From positions 124,001 through 188,000 of the forward strand of contig CAYQMX010000009.1 of NCBI GenBank assembly GCA_964418745.1: a stretch of 64,000 nt of DNA, in the 5' to 3' direction. The notes beneath the pieces were generated by a model. It did not search any database, was not told the origin of the DNA, and saw nothing but the letters and a program-made list of their open reading frames with translations. The stretch is from Scleromatobacter sp964418745. Its GTDB lineage: Bacteria > Pseudomonadota > Gammaproteobacteria > Burkholderiales > Burkholderiaceae_C. A program made the position numbers and the translations under genes. Shown here piece after piece: positions 40,771 to 48,521 of the stretch. Position 1 is the stretch's first letter. Each line of letters begins with the position of its first letter.

Positions 40771-41520
40771 ATGTCTGTGTCGAATTGCGCATCTCCCGCC
40801 GCGAAATTAGGCAGTTCCTGGCAAGCGCAGGCGACAAGTTCACGAGTAAATTCAATGGCGCCAACAAGTGCTCAGTCTGACGGCTTTCGGAGCGAAGAGG
40901 AGCTCGTGTGCGCCAGCATCGCGCGTCCGCGCAAGTACAAGGCCTTCCTTGAGATCGATGCCGGGGTCGGCATCGCCGACATCGTGCTGTGCAGTCGCCG
41001 CGTGAGGATTACTCGCGCAGTCAATGTCTTGGCCAAGGTTCCTCCTCGGCTGGCACCGCTGCTCGCCCCAAATACCGCTTCTGCCGTGGCCTCGCGCGAG
41101 GCGCTAGAAAGTGCGCTGGGTCTTTCGCGGGCGTCCGCCCAAAGGGTCATCTTGCAGCTACGTCAGCTGGGAATCTTGAGATTTCGTGGGGACGAGGTTC
41201 GGCTGGCGCCTATCGGATCAGAACCATTCCAGCACGTCATCGCCGTGGAGACGAAATTGAAGAAGTGGCAGAGCGCGCTGGCGCAGGCGTATCGAAACCG
41301 CCAATTTGCAGACGAGTCCTGGGTGGTACTTGACCATCGATACCATGCGCCTGCGGTGGCACAGTTAGACCGCTTTCAAAGATCCGGTGTCGGACTCGCT
41401 TCGGTGTCGGTAGCCGGTGAACTCTTCATTCATCTCGCCGCACTCCCTTCACCGCCGATTAGCGCCACCAAGAGGTGGCATGCACAGTCGGCCCTGGCCA
41501 GGCGAGTTGCGACGGTCTGA
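40771..41520 (+). CDS. Predicted PD-(D/E)XK-like protein with inserted winged helix
   Basis: A 249-residue soluble protein with AGAAGGA six bases before its ATG. The arrangement resembles a restriction-endonuclease-like core: an acidic strand LEIDAGVGIADIVL with Asp70, then a later strand HVIAVETKLKKWQSAL carrying the E-x-K pair (Glu160, Lys162), followed by the helix QAYRNRQFADESWVVLD, common in such folds. Between them, residues about 98-148 (SREALESALGLSRASAQRVILQLRQLGILRFRGDEVRLA) look like a winged-helix DNA-binding domain. It could be a nuclease, a DNA-binding regulator or a catalytically silent relative. It opens the lower-GC segment and has no obvious partner gene. Confidence 0.6.
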   Translation: MSVSNCASPAAKLGSSWQAQATSSRVNSMAPTSAQSDGFRSEEELVCASIARPRKYKAFLEIDAGVGIADIVLCSRRVRITRAVNVLAKVPPRLAPLLAPNTASAVASREALESALGLSRASAQRVILQLRQLGILRFRGDEVRLAPIGSEPFQHVIAVETKLKKWQSALAQAYRNRQFADESWVVLDHRYHAPAVAQLDRFQRSGVGLASVSVAGELFIHLAALPSPPISATKRWHAQSALARRVATV

Positions 41521-41533
41521 AGACGATTTCTCT

Positions 41534-41755
41534 CTAGGCGAGTGCTTCCAGCCACGGGCTGATGTGGCCTCCTCGACCATGCCGTTCCAACTCAATCCCT
41601 CGCGCCTGTAGTTGCGCGTAAGCAGATCTGGCTTGTTCTAGCCGGTCTCTGCATGCGCTCCAACACGCCCACAGCCTAGCCGTATTGGCCGCTCCCGCTG
41701 ACACAATGGTCTGCTGCTCTACATCCGCGGCTGCTCTCAATGTCTTCTCGTTCAC
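41534..41755 (-). CDS. Possible small protein of unknown function
   Basis: A 73-residue open frame with GTG start and GGAG six to seven bases upstream. The translation (ADVEQQTIVSAGAANTARL, CRDRLEQARSAYAQLQARG) has normal composition and predicted helices, unlike the other frames here. It overlaps the first 16 bases of the opposing rhtA gene, head to head, an unusual arrangement. It may be a real small gene or an accident. The 219-base gap between 41520 and 41740 contains nothing else I can support. Confidence 0.35.
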   Translation of the reverse strand: MNEKTLRAAADVEQQTIVSAGAANTARLWACWSACRDRLEQARSAYAQLQARGIELERHGRGGHISPWLEALA

Positions 41756-42627
41756 CCGTCGCTCCGATTGCCCTAGCAGTTGTCGTGCTCCTCATAAGCA
41801 TGGCTTCCTATCAATGCGGCGCTTCGCTGGCCAAGCACTTGTTTCCGCAGATTGGCGCACAGGGTGCCACAGCGTACCGCCTAGGCGTGAGCGCTCTGTT
41901 CTTGCTCCTGTTGCGACGGCCGTGGAGACGTCATCACAACGGACGGGACTGGCGCGCGCTTTGGGGCTATGGTTTGTCGATGGGCGCGATGAACCTGGCG
42001 TTCTACATGTCGTTGCGAACGATTCCGCTGGGGATCGCTGTCGCGCTTGAGTTCACCGGGCCGCTCGCATTGGCGATCATCGGCTCGCGCCGCGTTGTGG
42101 ACTTCGTATGGATCGCATTGGTGGTGTTCGGCCTGGCGATGTTGCTGCCGTTGGGCGTCCAGGTGCAATCGCTTGACCCGCTCGGCGTGGTCTACGCTTT
42201 CGCGGCAGGCCTCGGCTGGGCGCTGTACATCATCATGGGCAAAAAGGTTGGCGTCGCATACGGTTCCGACGCTGTGGCACTCGGCACCTCAGTGGGCGCG
42301 TTGCTGGCAATTCCCTTCGGCATTGCGCACGCTGGGAGCGCGATGCTGCTCCCGCCAGCGTTGATTCCGTACGCAATCGGTGTCGCGGTGCTCAGCTCTG
42401 CACTGCCATACTCGCTGGAGATGGTTGCTCTGACGCGGCTGCCCACCCGCACGTTCAGCACTTTGCTGAGCCTCGAGCCGGCATTCGCAGCTCTTGCAGG
42501 ATTCGTGTTTCTCAGCGAACAGCTGACCGGAGTGCAGTGGCTGGCGATCGCGGCGATTGTTGTTGCGGCGGCGGGCGCCTCACTGACTGCGCGCATCTCG
42601 CCAATAAACGAACCGTTGCCAAACTGA
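41740..42627 (+). CDS. rhtA: EamA-family exporter, RhtA-like (threonine/homoserine efflux)
   Basis: A ten-helix inner-membrane exporter of 295 residues, exactly the length of E. coli RhtA and very similar along its length: MASYQCGASLAKHLFP near the start, YMSLRTIPLGIAVALEFTGPLALA, SRRVVDFVW, and SSALPYSLEMVALTRLPTRTFSTLLSLEPA in the second EamA repeat. RhtA exports threonine, homoserine and related compounds. No clear ribosome site precedes the ATG. Its base composition is lower in GC than the surrounding core genes. Confidence 0.88.
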   Translation: MSSRSPVAPIALAVVVLLISMASYQCGASLAKHLFPQIGAQGATAYRLGVSALFLLLLRRPWRRHHNGRDWRALWGYGLSMGAMNLAFYMSLRTIPLGIAVALEFTGPLALAIIGSRRVVDFVWIALVVFGLAMLLPLGVQVQSLDPLGVVYAFAAGLGWALYIIMGKKVGVAYGSDAVALGTSVGALLAIPFGIAHAGSAMLLPPALIPYAIGVAVLSSALPYSLEMVALTRLPTRTFSTLLSLEPAFAALAGFVFLSEQLTGVQWLAIAAIVVAAAGASLTARISPINEPLPN

Positions 42628-42820
42628 ACGGTGTTGGGGTGGCGCTGCGACAAGCGTCGGTTGCTACACCCGGCACGGACAATGCCCGGAAGCCGCCGGT
42701 CGTGGCCGACGGCTGCTCAGCCGCAACCGACGAGCGCGAGACGGAAGCGGACTTCTCCGAAGCAGATCACTGTAACCGTCAGCTGTTGGCCGGTTGCTGG
42801 CCTCCAAGCCGAATCGTAGT

Positions 42821-43108
42821 TCAAGTCGGAGGGTCGCCATGTTGATGGCCGTCCAGGCCGCCGTTGGGCCACGCGAAGTCGGGGATCGTGTGCTCGGCGT
42901 GATACTTGGCGGATGACGGTCGTTCGTAGTTCGACCACAAGACTCCACCCACGAGCAGCAGACCGAAGATTGGAAGCAGCCAGACCAAGGCGATCTGAAC
43001 TCTCTTCTGTCGGGAGTCATAAAAGTCACTTCGGCCGACTGCATAGGAGCCGACCGCGTTCGCGCCGAACAGGATGGCCGCTGCTGCGAAAATCACGTAT
43101 CCGTTCAC
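42821..43108 (-). CDS. Small two-helix membrane protein of unknown function
   Basis: A 95-residue protein with two predicted membrane helices (YVIFAAAAILFGANAVGSYAV and VQIALVWLLPIFGLLLVGGVLW) separated by a basic cytoplasmic loop (FYDSRQKR), and a hydrophilic His-containing tail. The GTG at 43108 was chosen because GGAGGTGG lies six bases upstream; an ATG 21 bases further out has no such site. Gaps on both sides (about 190 and 210 bases) hold nothing that I can support. Confidence 0.65.
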   Translation of the reverse strand: MNGYVIFAAAAILFGANAVGSYAVGRSDFYDSRQKRVQIALVWLLPIFGLLLVGGVLWSNYERPSSAKYHAEHTIPDFAWPNGGLDGHQHGDPPT

Positions 43109-43322
43109 GATCCCACCTCCAAGCAGCACACTGCTGCGAGCTGCCTAGCTGAAAGCGGTCGTTGGCGACCGTCTGCAAGTAGCCGATCGCAGAAACTCGA
43201 CTCAACCTGCGCAGTTCGTTGCCTGCTGTGGACACCCACCAGCGAACCTCGAATTCTCACCATTGCAGTTGAGCGCGTTCGATCTATCCGTGCCCGGTCG
43301 ACGTCGCGCCGCCAGGAATCGA

Positions 43323-43943
43323 CTACGCGCCTTGCTGATGCCCTGCAACAGAGTCGAGCGGATCCAGCAATTCGCCGCGCAGCAGTGCCAGTGGCGAGCG
43401 CCAGTAGGTCGCGATGTTGTGGAAGGGATCGAGCAGGATCTTCGCTGCCCAAGCCAGGCCCCAGTAGGGGTCGCGCAGGAAGAACAGGTGGAGAGTGCGG
43501 AACAGCAGTCCCCCTGCACCAAGCGCAAGCCACATCAGTCCAAGATCGTGTACGAAGCCGGCCGCTCCGCGTCCCGGCTCCGTCATGCCGAACATTGTCG
43601 GGCTTGCCAACAGGAGCGCCGGCACAGAAAGCCACACGCCGATCAACAGGGCCTTGCGGCGCATGTTGTAGCCAACCTTGAAGGACTCCTTCTGCGCGTA
43701 GCTAACCTGGTTGATCCGGTCGAATTCGCGCGGCTCGAAGAAGATGTGGCCCGACTGCCGCGTCACCATCCCTACCAGCCACCCGACCAGGCCGGCGGCG
43801 GCCGGGTCGACGAAAACCAGGCCGTACGCCACGATGAAACTGATGGCGCTTACAAAGTGCAGCGTCTGGTTGATGCGACTCTGGTGGTAAAAGCGATGGT
43901 CGTCATGTTGCAGCGTCCTGACCTTGCTCATGAATGAGTCCAC
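43323..43943 (-). CDS. Membrane protein, possibly related to the Mpo1/DUF962 group
   Basis: A 206-residue integral membrane protein. It starts at GTG with AAGGAGGACC upstream. The N-terminal HRFYHQSRINQTLHFVS, followed by two helices and TRQSGHIFFEP, recalls the His-containing pattern of Mpo1-like (DUF962) proteins, although I would not assign that family firmly. Two further helices occur near KALLIGVWLSVPALLLA and GLMWLALGAGGLLF. The C-terminal half (FFLRDPYWGLAWAAKILLDPFHN) is amphipathic. Function unknown. A weak FNR-like half-palindrome lies about 100 bases upstream. Confidence 0.68.
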   Translation of the reverse strand: MDSFMSKVRTLQHDDHRFYHQSRINQTLHFVSAISFIVAYGLVFVDPAAAGLVGWLVGMVTRQSGHIFFEPREFDRINQVSYAQKESFKVGYNMRRKALLIGVWLSVPALLLASPTMFGMTEPGRGAAGFVHDLGLMWLALGAGGLLFRTLHLFFLRDPYWGLAWAAKILLDPFHNIATYWRSPLALLRGELLDPLDSVAGHQQGA

Positions 43944-44248
43944 GTTCGGTCCTCCTTCGGCTATTCGGAGACGTCAGCGTGACAGTGCTCCATGAACATT
44001 CGGTGACGGCTCCGTGTGGAGCTACATCAGAACGAACGGCCAATGATCTACGTCAAAGGTTTCGCCCCAATCAGAAGGTCGACTGCCGGAGAGCGGTCAC
44101 CGGTGGGAGGCCGGTATTGGCCGAACTGAGTCGTCGACGCGGTCCAGCCGGCCGGACGGCGCGCCGCTGAACGGCTTCCACCGCGAAGCAAAGCATACCT
44201 GCAGCCCGACCTCGTCCACCAAGACAAGGCGTCGAGCGGGCACGCGGC
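43944..44248. other. Intergenic stretch with weak FNR-like site
   Basis: I see no gene here. A possible FNR-like site ATGATCTACGTCAA lies at 44043-44056 (eight of ten half-site positions match), which could serve the minus-strand membrane-protein gene. Otherwise nothing recognisable. Confidence 0.4.
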
Positions 44249-44647
44249 TCAGTCGTCGCGTGGAAACTTGAGCGGGTCGTCCCGGATCACGATGCACAGC
44301 CTCTCGTTGATCTGTCGGAACTCGAACTTCTGGCCCGCCTCATCGAGCAAGCCATACAAGCCGCCGCTTCCGAACGAGAACATCGCATCGCCACCGCGGT
44401 CTGTCTTGCCAATCCAGGTTGTCATCGTCCCGGGGCGCGCACCTTCGGGCACCTGGACAACCTCGCGACGCGTCATCGTCAGCGCGACCGTACGCACGCT
44501 CGGAAGGTGCACGGCAACCGACGTCGACTGGAAAGCGCGCGCGTTGCACGTAACGACCGTCGCTCTCACGACCGCAGGCTGCAGGCGCGTCTCGGTCAAG
44601 TTAGCCCGCTCGACGGCGGTGAGGGCGGTAGCCGTCGTCGACGGCAC
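44249..44647 (-). CDS. Protein of unknown function, possibly frameshifted at its 5' end
   Basis: A 132-residue frame from a GTG at 44647. The C-terminal part (FSFGSGGLYGLLDEAGQKFEF, INERLCIVIRDDP) looks like a genuine protein. The frame is closed just upstream by TAG, but in another minus-strand frame at about 44740-44650 there is a hydrophobic leader with an Ala-x-Ala-like end (LALLILGASSAAEA), preceded by a GGAGG site. This looks like a signal peptide that has lost register with the body, so the gene may be broken or the sequence may hold an indel. Family unknown. Confidence 0.5.
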   Translation of the reverse strand: MPSTTATALTAVERANLTETRLQPAVVRATVVTCNARAFQSTSVAVHLPSVRTVALTMTRREVVQVPEGARPGTMTTWIGKTDRGGDAMFSFGSGGLYGLLDEAGQKFEFRQINERLCIVIRDDPLKFPRDD

Positions 44648-44852
44648 GCACTATTCCGCCCGGCTCGCTGAAGGGCACATCGACCGCTTCCGCGGCGCTG
44701 CTCGCCCCGAGAATTAGGAGAGCTAACCCAAGTGCGTCACCCTCCGGGTCAATCAAGCCGTGGTGGAGATTGTGGTAGCTGAGGACTGGGCAGCTACGTC
44801 GTCAGTCGGCCACTTGCAGTCAGTCGAGAAGGTCTGCTTCAGAGGCAACGAG

Positions 44853-45191
44853 ATGAGCGACGAACATTCCATCAGCATTGAGGGTTGCCCGCTAACGGCC
44901 CTGGTGGCACGCAGGGATCGCTCCTGGGGTCACGCGATCGACGTCAGCGTCGTCGAAGCTAACGGCTCGATTCGCGGCAAGATGGTGTTTGCTTGCCATC
45001 CCGAATTTATCGGGTTCAATGAGTTCCAGGCGATGTCCACCGAGGCCTTGATTGACGTCGTTCGGCAGCGCTTGGTGGCTGCCATCGCAGAGAGTGGTTC
45101 CGCGTTTGACGGCGGCATCACGACCCTGTTCCGATTCAACTCGCCAAGTGACAAGTGGGATCTCGAGTTCGCTGGTTCGGCCGCGAAATGA
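44853..45191 (+). CDS. Small protein of unknown function
   Basis: A 112-residue soluble protein starting MSDEHSISIEGCPLTALVARR. The ATG at 44853 has AGAGG nearby; an in-frame GTG at 44760 would add 31 residues. It has alternating strand-like segments (HAIDVSVVEANGSIRGKMVF) and a helix (STEALIDVVRQRLVAAIAES). I do not recognise a family. It stands alone in the lower-GC segment. Confidence 0.55.
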   Translation: MSDEHSISIEGCPLTALVARRDRSWGHAIDVSVVEANGSIRGKMVFACHPEFIGFNEFQAMSTEALIDVVRQRLVAAIAESGSAFDGGITTLFRFNSPSDKWDLEFAGSAAK

Positions 45192-45533
45192 CCGCTTTTG
45201 GCGTCGAAATCATAGGGCCGAATGTCACTGATGGGTCGGGGCCTGCCGTGCGACCGCCGGCGTCGACGGGCAGGTATGCTTCGCAAAGCGGTCGGCCGAG
45301 GGCCCCGGCGCGTCACCCGGCCAGGGGGGCTGTCCTCAGGGACGCATGTCGGCCACAAGCTGTCTGTCGCAAGCGTCCGGTCTCGGGAGCTGCGAGGCGT
45401 GCTAGTTGACTGAATTGATAATTATGGGAACCACGTCAAGTATTTCAAAGCCTCGCAATTTCAACGGGATGCGACTTTTTTCATTGCTGCTCCTCATCAT
45501 TTTCTTGGAGCTGCGATTGATCTGTACGGCCTA
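45192..45533. other. Intergenic stretch with out-of-frame hydrophobic leader
   Basis: No complete gene is visible in these 342 bases. From an ATG at 45424 a short plus-strand frame encodes a hydrophobic N-terminal helix (MRLFSLLLLIIFLELRL) and stops at 45533, where the next frame begins. This could be the displaced N-terminus of the membrane protein downstream. The region is notably A/T-rich around 45411-45500. Confidence 0.4.
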
Positions 45534-45968
45534 ATGCGGATCAGAGCGTTTGAGCAGGGCAATCATGAAGTGGGACACGCTAGTGGCTATGCGTCTCTGG
45601 TCGCTGTCCGAAAACACGGTTTGCTTCTCCGTCTGGAAGGCAAAGAAGGGACATACGATCTCTCATGCAACGTGCCGGGACTTGGGGGTTCGAACAGCTG
45701 TGACTACCGTCGAACGCCAAGCTCAGGAGCCTTCACCGAAGCTGCTTGGGTTTTGGCTCCCGCTGGCATGTTCCATGGTTCACTGCTCTATCCGATCTCG
45801 ATTCGGCAAGGTGGAGAGCAGATCTATCAGATTTCTGTCGAACAAGTCGCCGGGGCTCAGTACAAGAAGGTGAATGGAGACCTCGTATTCCTGTGCATCG
45901 TGTTGGGCTTCTGCGCTTTGCTTCTTGTCCTCGGCTCAATCAGGAGGCGAATGCGTCGAATCGCCTAA
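45534..45968 (+). CDS. Membrane protein of unknown function, possibly 5'-truncated by a frameshift
   Basis: A 144-residue frame with a soluble beta-rich domain (GLLLRLEGKEGTYDLSC, PISIRQGGEQIYQIS) holding a Cys pair, and a C-terminal membrane helix (LVFLCIVLGFCALLLVLGS) with a basic tail. No ribosome site stands before the ATG at 45534. An N-terminal membrane helix is encoded immediately upstream in a different frame, so an ancestral protein with two helices and a periplasmic domain seems likely. Family not recognised. Confidence 0.5.
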   Translation: MRIRAFEQGNHEVGHASGYASLVAVRKHGLLLRLEGKEGTYDLSCNVPGLGGSNSCDYRRTPSSGAFTEAAWVLAPAGMFHGSLLYPISIRQGGEQIYQISVEQVAGAQYKKVNGDLVFLCIVLGFCALLLVLGSIRRRMRRIA

Positions 45969-46173
45969 CGCCCCATGCGGGTCATCGCGAGCCACATGGG
46001 AGGGCCGCAACTTGCTCCAGCGTTACGATTCGCCGCGCGGATTTGGGGCTGCACGCGGCCATTTGCTGACAGTCGTGGATGACCGGTTTCGGGCAGGCTA
46101 TCGGCATCGATCCGCGCATCGCTTGCAATTGCGCCATGAATCACCGACTGGGCAGCCCGATAGCAATCGGCGG

Positions 46174-46662
46174 TCAGATCGGATCGAGAGGGACGATTTC
46201 GAGGCCGGTGATGCCAGCCTCTCTGGCCCACTGCTCGATCACTTCCTTGCCGGCGTCATTGACGTAGTTGCGCACGCGGACCGTCGTCGGATCCTTGAAC
46301 ACCGCCGGCTCCGTCGGAATCTTGGATTCGTCGATCGCTTCGAGGATCAGGATGCCTTCCTCGCCGCGCTGCGTCGGTTCATCGTCGAGGCAATCGACCA
46401 GATTCGTGCAGTTGAAGAAGTAGAGGATCTCCCCGCCGTGATGCAGCTCCAAGAGCTCGCCGAACTTCGAGAGAAATCCGCCGATCGCGGCCCGAGCCTT
46501 GCCGTCGAGCACCAACGAACCCGCCATGAACGGCATGACGTCGGCCCGCTCGCGTTGTCGCTTCTTCGTCGCCCGGTTGAAAAGCTCCACCGGCGGCCAT
46601 GCGCCCAGTCCTTTGCCCAACCCGTACGCCTCAACAACGTCGCATTCAAGCGCCGCAAATTC
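46174..46662 (-). CDS. Imm11/DUF1629-like protein, N-terminus missing
   Basis: The frame is open from the codon after a TAG (46663-46665) to 46174, 162 residues, and lacks a standard start at its beginning; the first candidate start is TTG at 46620 (148 residues). The sequence EFAALECDVVEAYG, FGELLELHHGGEILYFFNCTNLVDCLDDEPTQ and GLEIVPLDPI matches the pattern I know from immunity proteins of the DUF1629 (Imm11) group, which neutralise polymorphic toxins. The family is about 190-210 residues, so roughly 40 residues are lost. No toxin gene is adjacent. It is probably an orphan or decaying immunity gene. Confidence 0.5.
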   Translation of the reverse strand, partial: EFAALECDVVEAYGLGKGLGAWPPVELFNRATKKRQRERADVMPFMAGSLVLDGKARAAIGGFLSKFGELLELHHGGEILYFFNCTNLVDCLDDEPTQRGEEGILILEAIDESKIPTEPAVFKDPTTVRVRNYVNDAGKEVIEQWAREAGITGLEIVPLDPI

Positions 46663-46665
46663 CTA

Positions 46666-47257
46666 CCACTGCTGCAAGCGCGGACCCACCGGCCCCACCA
46701 TGTCCCTTGCGATCCCGCGGCATCTCATTCGGGGCAGCTCCGCACGATCACATTCCCACACGATCGCTATGAAGCGAGACGATGTCCGGCGCGATGAAGC
46801 TGGCCATTCCAACAGGCCGGTCTGATTTCGGTCGAGGAGTTCATGCGATTCGACGAGCTGCCCGAAGACGCGCAGTTCCTTGGCCATGGACGGGTGAGCG
46901 TCGCGGTGCTTCCCAAAGCGATCCGCGTCCCGTTTTCTCAGTTGGGCAACGGGCCGCCTCGTCCATTCCCCAATCACGGGCAACCAGGCCCAGCTATGGG
47001 CGATCTTGTCTCCCGGCATGGTTCGCCGAATGGGTTGGCAAGTGGCCGCAATCGACTCGACTGCTGAGCTGCTGAGCTTCTGAGGTGGGGCGCACGGCGA
47101 GCTCGGGCGCTCGAACCTGTCTCGACGGTTGGCGGAGGGCGATGACCCGACGACACGTGTGATCGTCGAGCGGGGCGACCGTGTCCCGGCTGTCGAGGCC
47201 CCAGAAAGGCCCATCGCGTCCCAGACAGGATTTCCTGCTTTTTTCCTGCCGGGAACG
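46666..47257. other. Intergenic region without a supported gene
   Basis: A minus-strand frame of 183 codons (46663-47214) runs up to the stop that precedes the Imm11-like sequence, and a plus-strand frame (46843-47067) begins MRFDELPEDAQFLGHG. Neither has a ribosome site or recognisable domain. One of them may be a decayed gene, perhaps related to the missing N-terminus of the immunity-like protein. I could not decide. Confidence 0.35.
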
Positions 47258-47278
47258 AAAAAGCCACCCGAAGGTGGC
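47258..47278 (-). terminator. Rho-independent terminator after tRNA-Arg
   Basis: On the minus strand GCCACC-TTCG-GGTGGC forms a six-base stem with the very stable TTCG loop, followed by a T-run (AAAAA at 47258-47262 on the plus strand). It lies 18 bases beyond the tRNA 3' end. Confidence 0.85.
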
Positions 47279-47296
47279 CTAAGTCGTTGAATCTAT

Positions 47297-47373
47297 TGGT
47301 GCGCCCGACTGGGTTCGAACCAGTGACCCCTGCCTTCGGAGGGCAGTACTCTATCCAGCTGAGCTACGGGCGC
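47297..47373 (-). tRNA. tRNA-Arg (anticodon CCG)
   Basis: The minus strand reads GCGCCCG at the 5' end and pairs with CGGGCGC before the ACCA tail, so CCA is encoded. The anticodon arm CTGCC-CTCCGAA-GGCAG has anticodon CCG, decoding CGG. The T-arm contains GGTTCGAACC. A terminator follows. The 77-base gene borders the lower-GC segment, and tRNA-Arg genes are frequent integration sites, but no integrase is seen. Confidence 0.96.
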
Positions 47374-47436
47374 GAGGCCGCCATGTTATCCGATCGGGCC
47401 GCGCGGGCCGTCGCGCGGGGGCTATAGACTGCGCCG

Positions 47437-48366
47437 ATGACGCAAGCATCCTGGCCGGCGATCGACCTGGCGCGCCGCCGTGGCGGCCCGCCGCGAATCC
47501 CGTTCGTGCTTGGCGACGCGGCCGGTCCGGTGCTCGGCTCCGTGGCGCTTCAGCACTTGGAGGCGCTGCAGGCCTGGCCCGACGCGTTCGTGTTGCTGGC
47601 CGCCGCCGACGGCGCGCCGCGGGCGCTCGCGCTGCGCCTGCCCGCGCAGGCGCGGGACGCGCGGCTTGCGCAGATCCATGCACGGCTGCGCGACGACGGC
47701 CTGATCACGGGCTGGCGCGACGAGCCCTATCCCTTGCGCGACCGCAGTGGCGGCGAGCACGGCACGCTGGAGCGGGCGGCGAGCCGGTTCTGGGGCATGT
47801 TGACACTGGGTGCGCATTGCAATGGCTGGGTGGCCGACGCGGCGGGTCGGCCGGCCCACCTGTGGATCGCGCGGCGCTCGCCGACCAAGCAGACGGACCC
47901 CGGCCGCCTGGACAACCTGATCGGCTGCGGCGTGCCCGCGGGGCAGTCGCCGCGCGAGGCGATCGTGCGCGAAGGCTGGGAGGAGGCCGGGCTCGTGCCG
48001 GGGCAGATGGCCGGCCTGGTCGCGGGCGGCGTGATCGACCTGGAGTGCGACCTCCCCGAGGGGCGCCAGCACGAGCGGCTGCATGTCTTCGACCTGCGGC
48101 TGCCCGCCGATGTCGTCCCCCGGAACATCGACGGCGAGGTGGCCGAGCACCGGCTGATGCCCGTGGCCGAGGCGCTCGCGCGCGCGGCCGCGGGCGAGCT
48201 GACGACCGACGCCGCGCTGGCGACGCTGGATTTCGCGGTTCGCCATTGCCTGGTTGAACCGGCTGCGGCGGACCGGGGATCCACCGGGGCCGGCGCGGCG
48301 GTGCTGGACGCGGCCCGCCGGCACGCGTTCGAGGCGCTGCGCCCGGTCGAGCCGGGATCGGCGTAG
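47437..48366 (+). CDS. Nudix hydrolase with N-terminal DUF4743 domain
   Basis: A 309-residue cytoplasmic hydrolase. The first ~130 residues correspond to the DUF4743-like domain; the Nudix domain has ARRSPTKQTDPGRLDNLIGCG and the Nudix box GVPAGQSPREAIVREGWEEAGL with the REx2EE metal-binding glutamates (G-x5-E-x7-RE-x2-EE-x-G pattern). Proteins with this architecture are related to thiamine-pyrophosphokinase-linked hydrolases that clean up damaged thiamine diphosphate forms, but the substrate here is not proven. It marks the return of typical high-GC core sequence. Confidence 0.87.
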   Translation: MTQASWPAIDLARRRGGPPRIPFVLGDAAGPVLGSVALQHLEALQAWPDAFVLLAAADGAPRALALRLPAQARDARLAQIHARLRDDGLITGWRDEPYPLRDRSGGEHGTLERAASRFWGMLTLGAHCNGWVADAAGRPAHLWIARRSPTKQTDPGRLDNLIGCGVPAGQSPREAIVREGWEEAGLVPGQMAGLVAGGVIDLECDLPEGRQHERLHVFDLRLPADVVPRNIDGEVAEHRLMPVAEALARAAAGELTTDAALATLDFAVRHCLVEPAAADRGSTGAGAAVLDAARRHAFEALRPVEPGSA

Positions 48367-48521
48367 GGGCTTTGAAGCCCTGAACTACCATTCAAACCAA
48401 CTGAAGTGCGGCGTCAATCGTGCTCAACCCGGCGCCCGCCCCGGGCCGGGACACTGAGTTCCCAGATGCACCGCCGTCCGTCCGTCGCGCCAGCGGCATC
48501 CACCCTCGAACCCGCCACGCC

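Noticed and set aside
44043..44056. FNR box ATGATCTACGTCAA
   Set aside because: Only eight of ten half-site bases match and it is about 100 bases from the nearest start, so it is mentioned but not claimed.
45874..46797. A 307-codon plus-strand frame in the accessory segment
   Set aside because: It lies antisense to the Imm11-like sequence and has no motif or ribosome site.
40721..47296. Genomic island with integrase or attachment repeats
   Set aside because: No integrase, transposase or repeated tRNA-Arg end was found; only composition and gene content suggest transfer.
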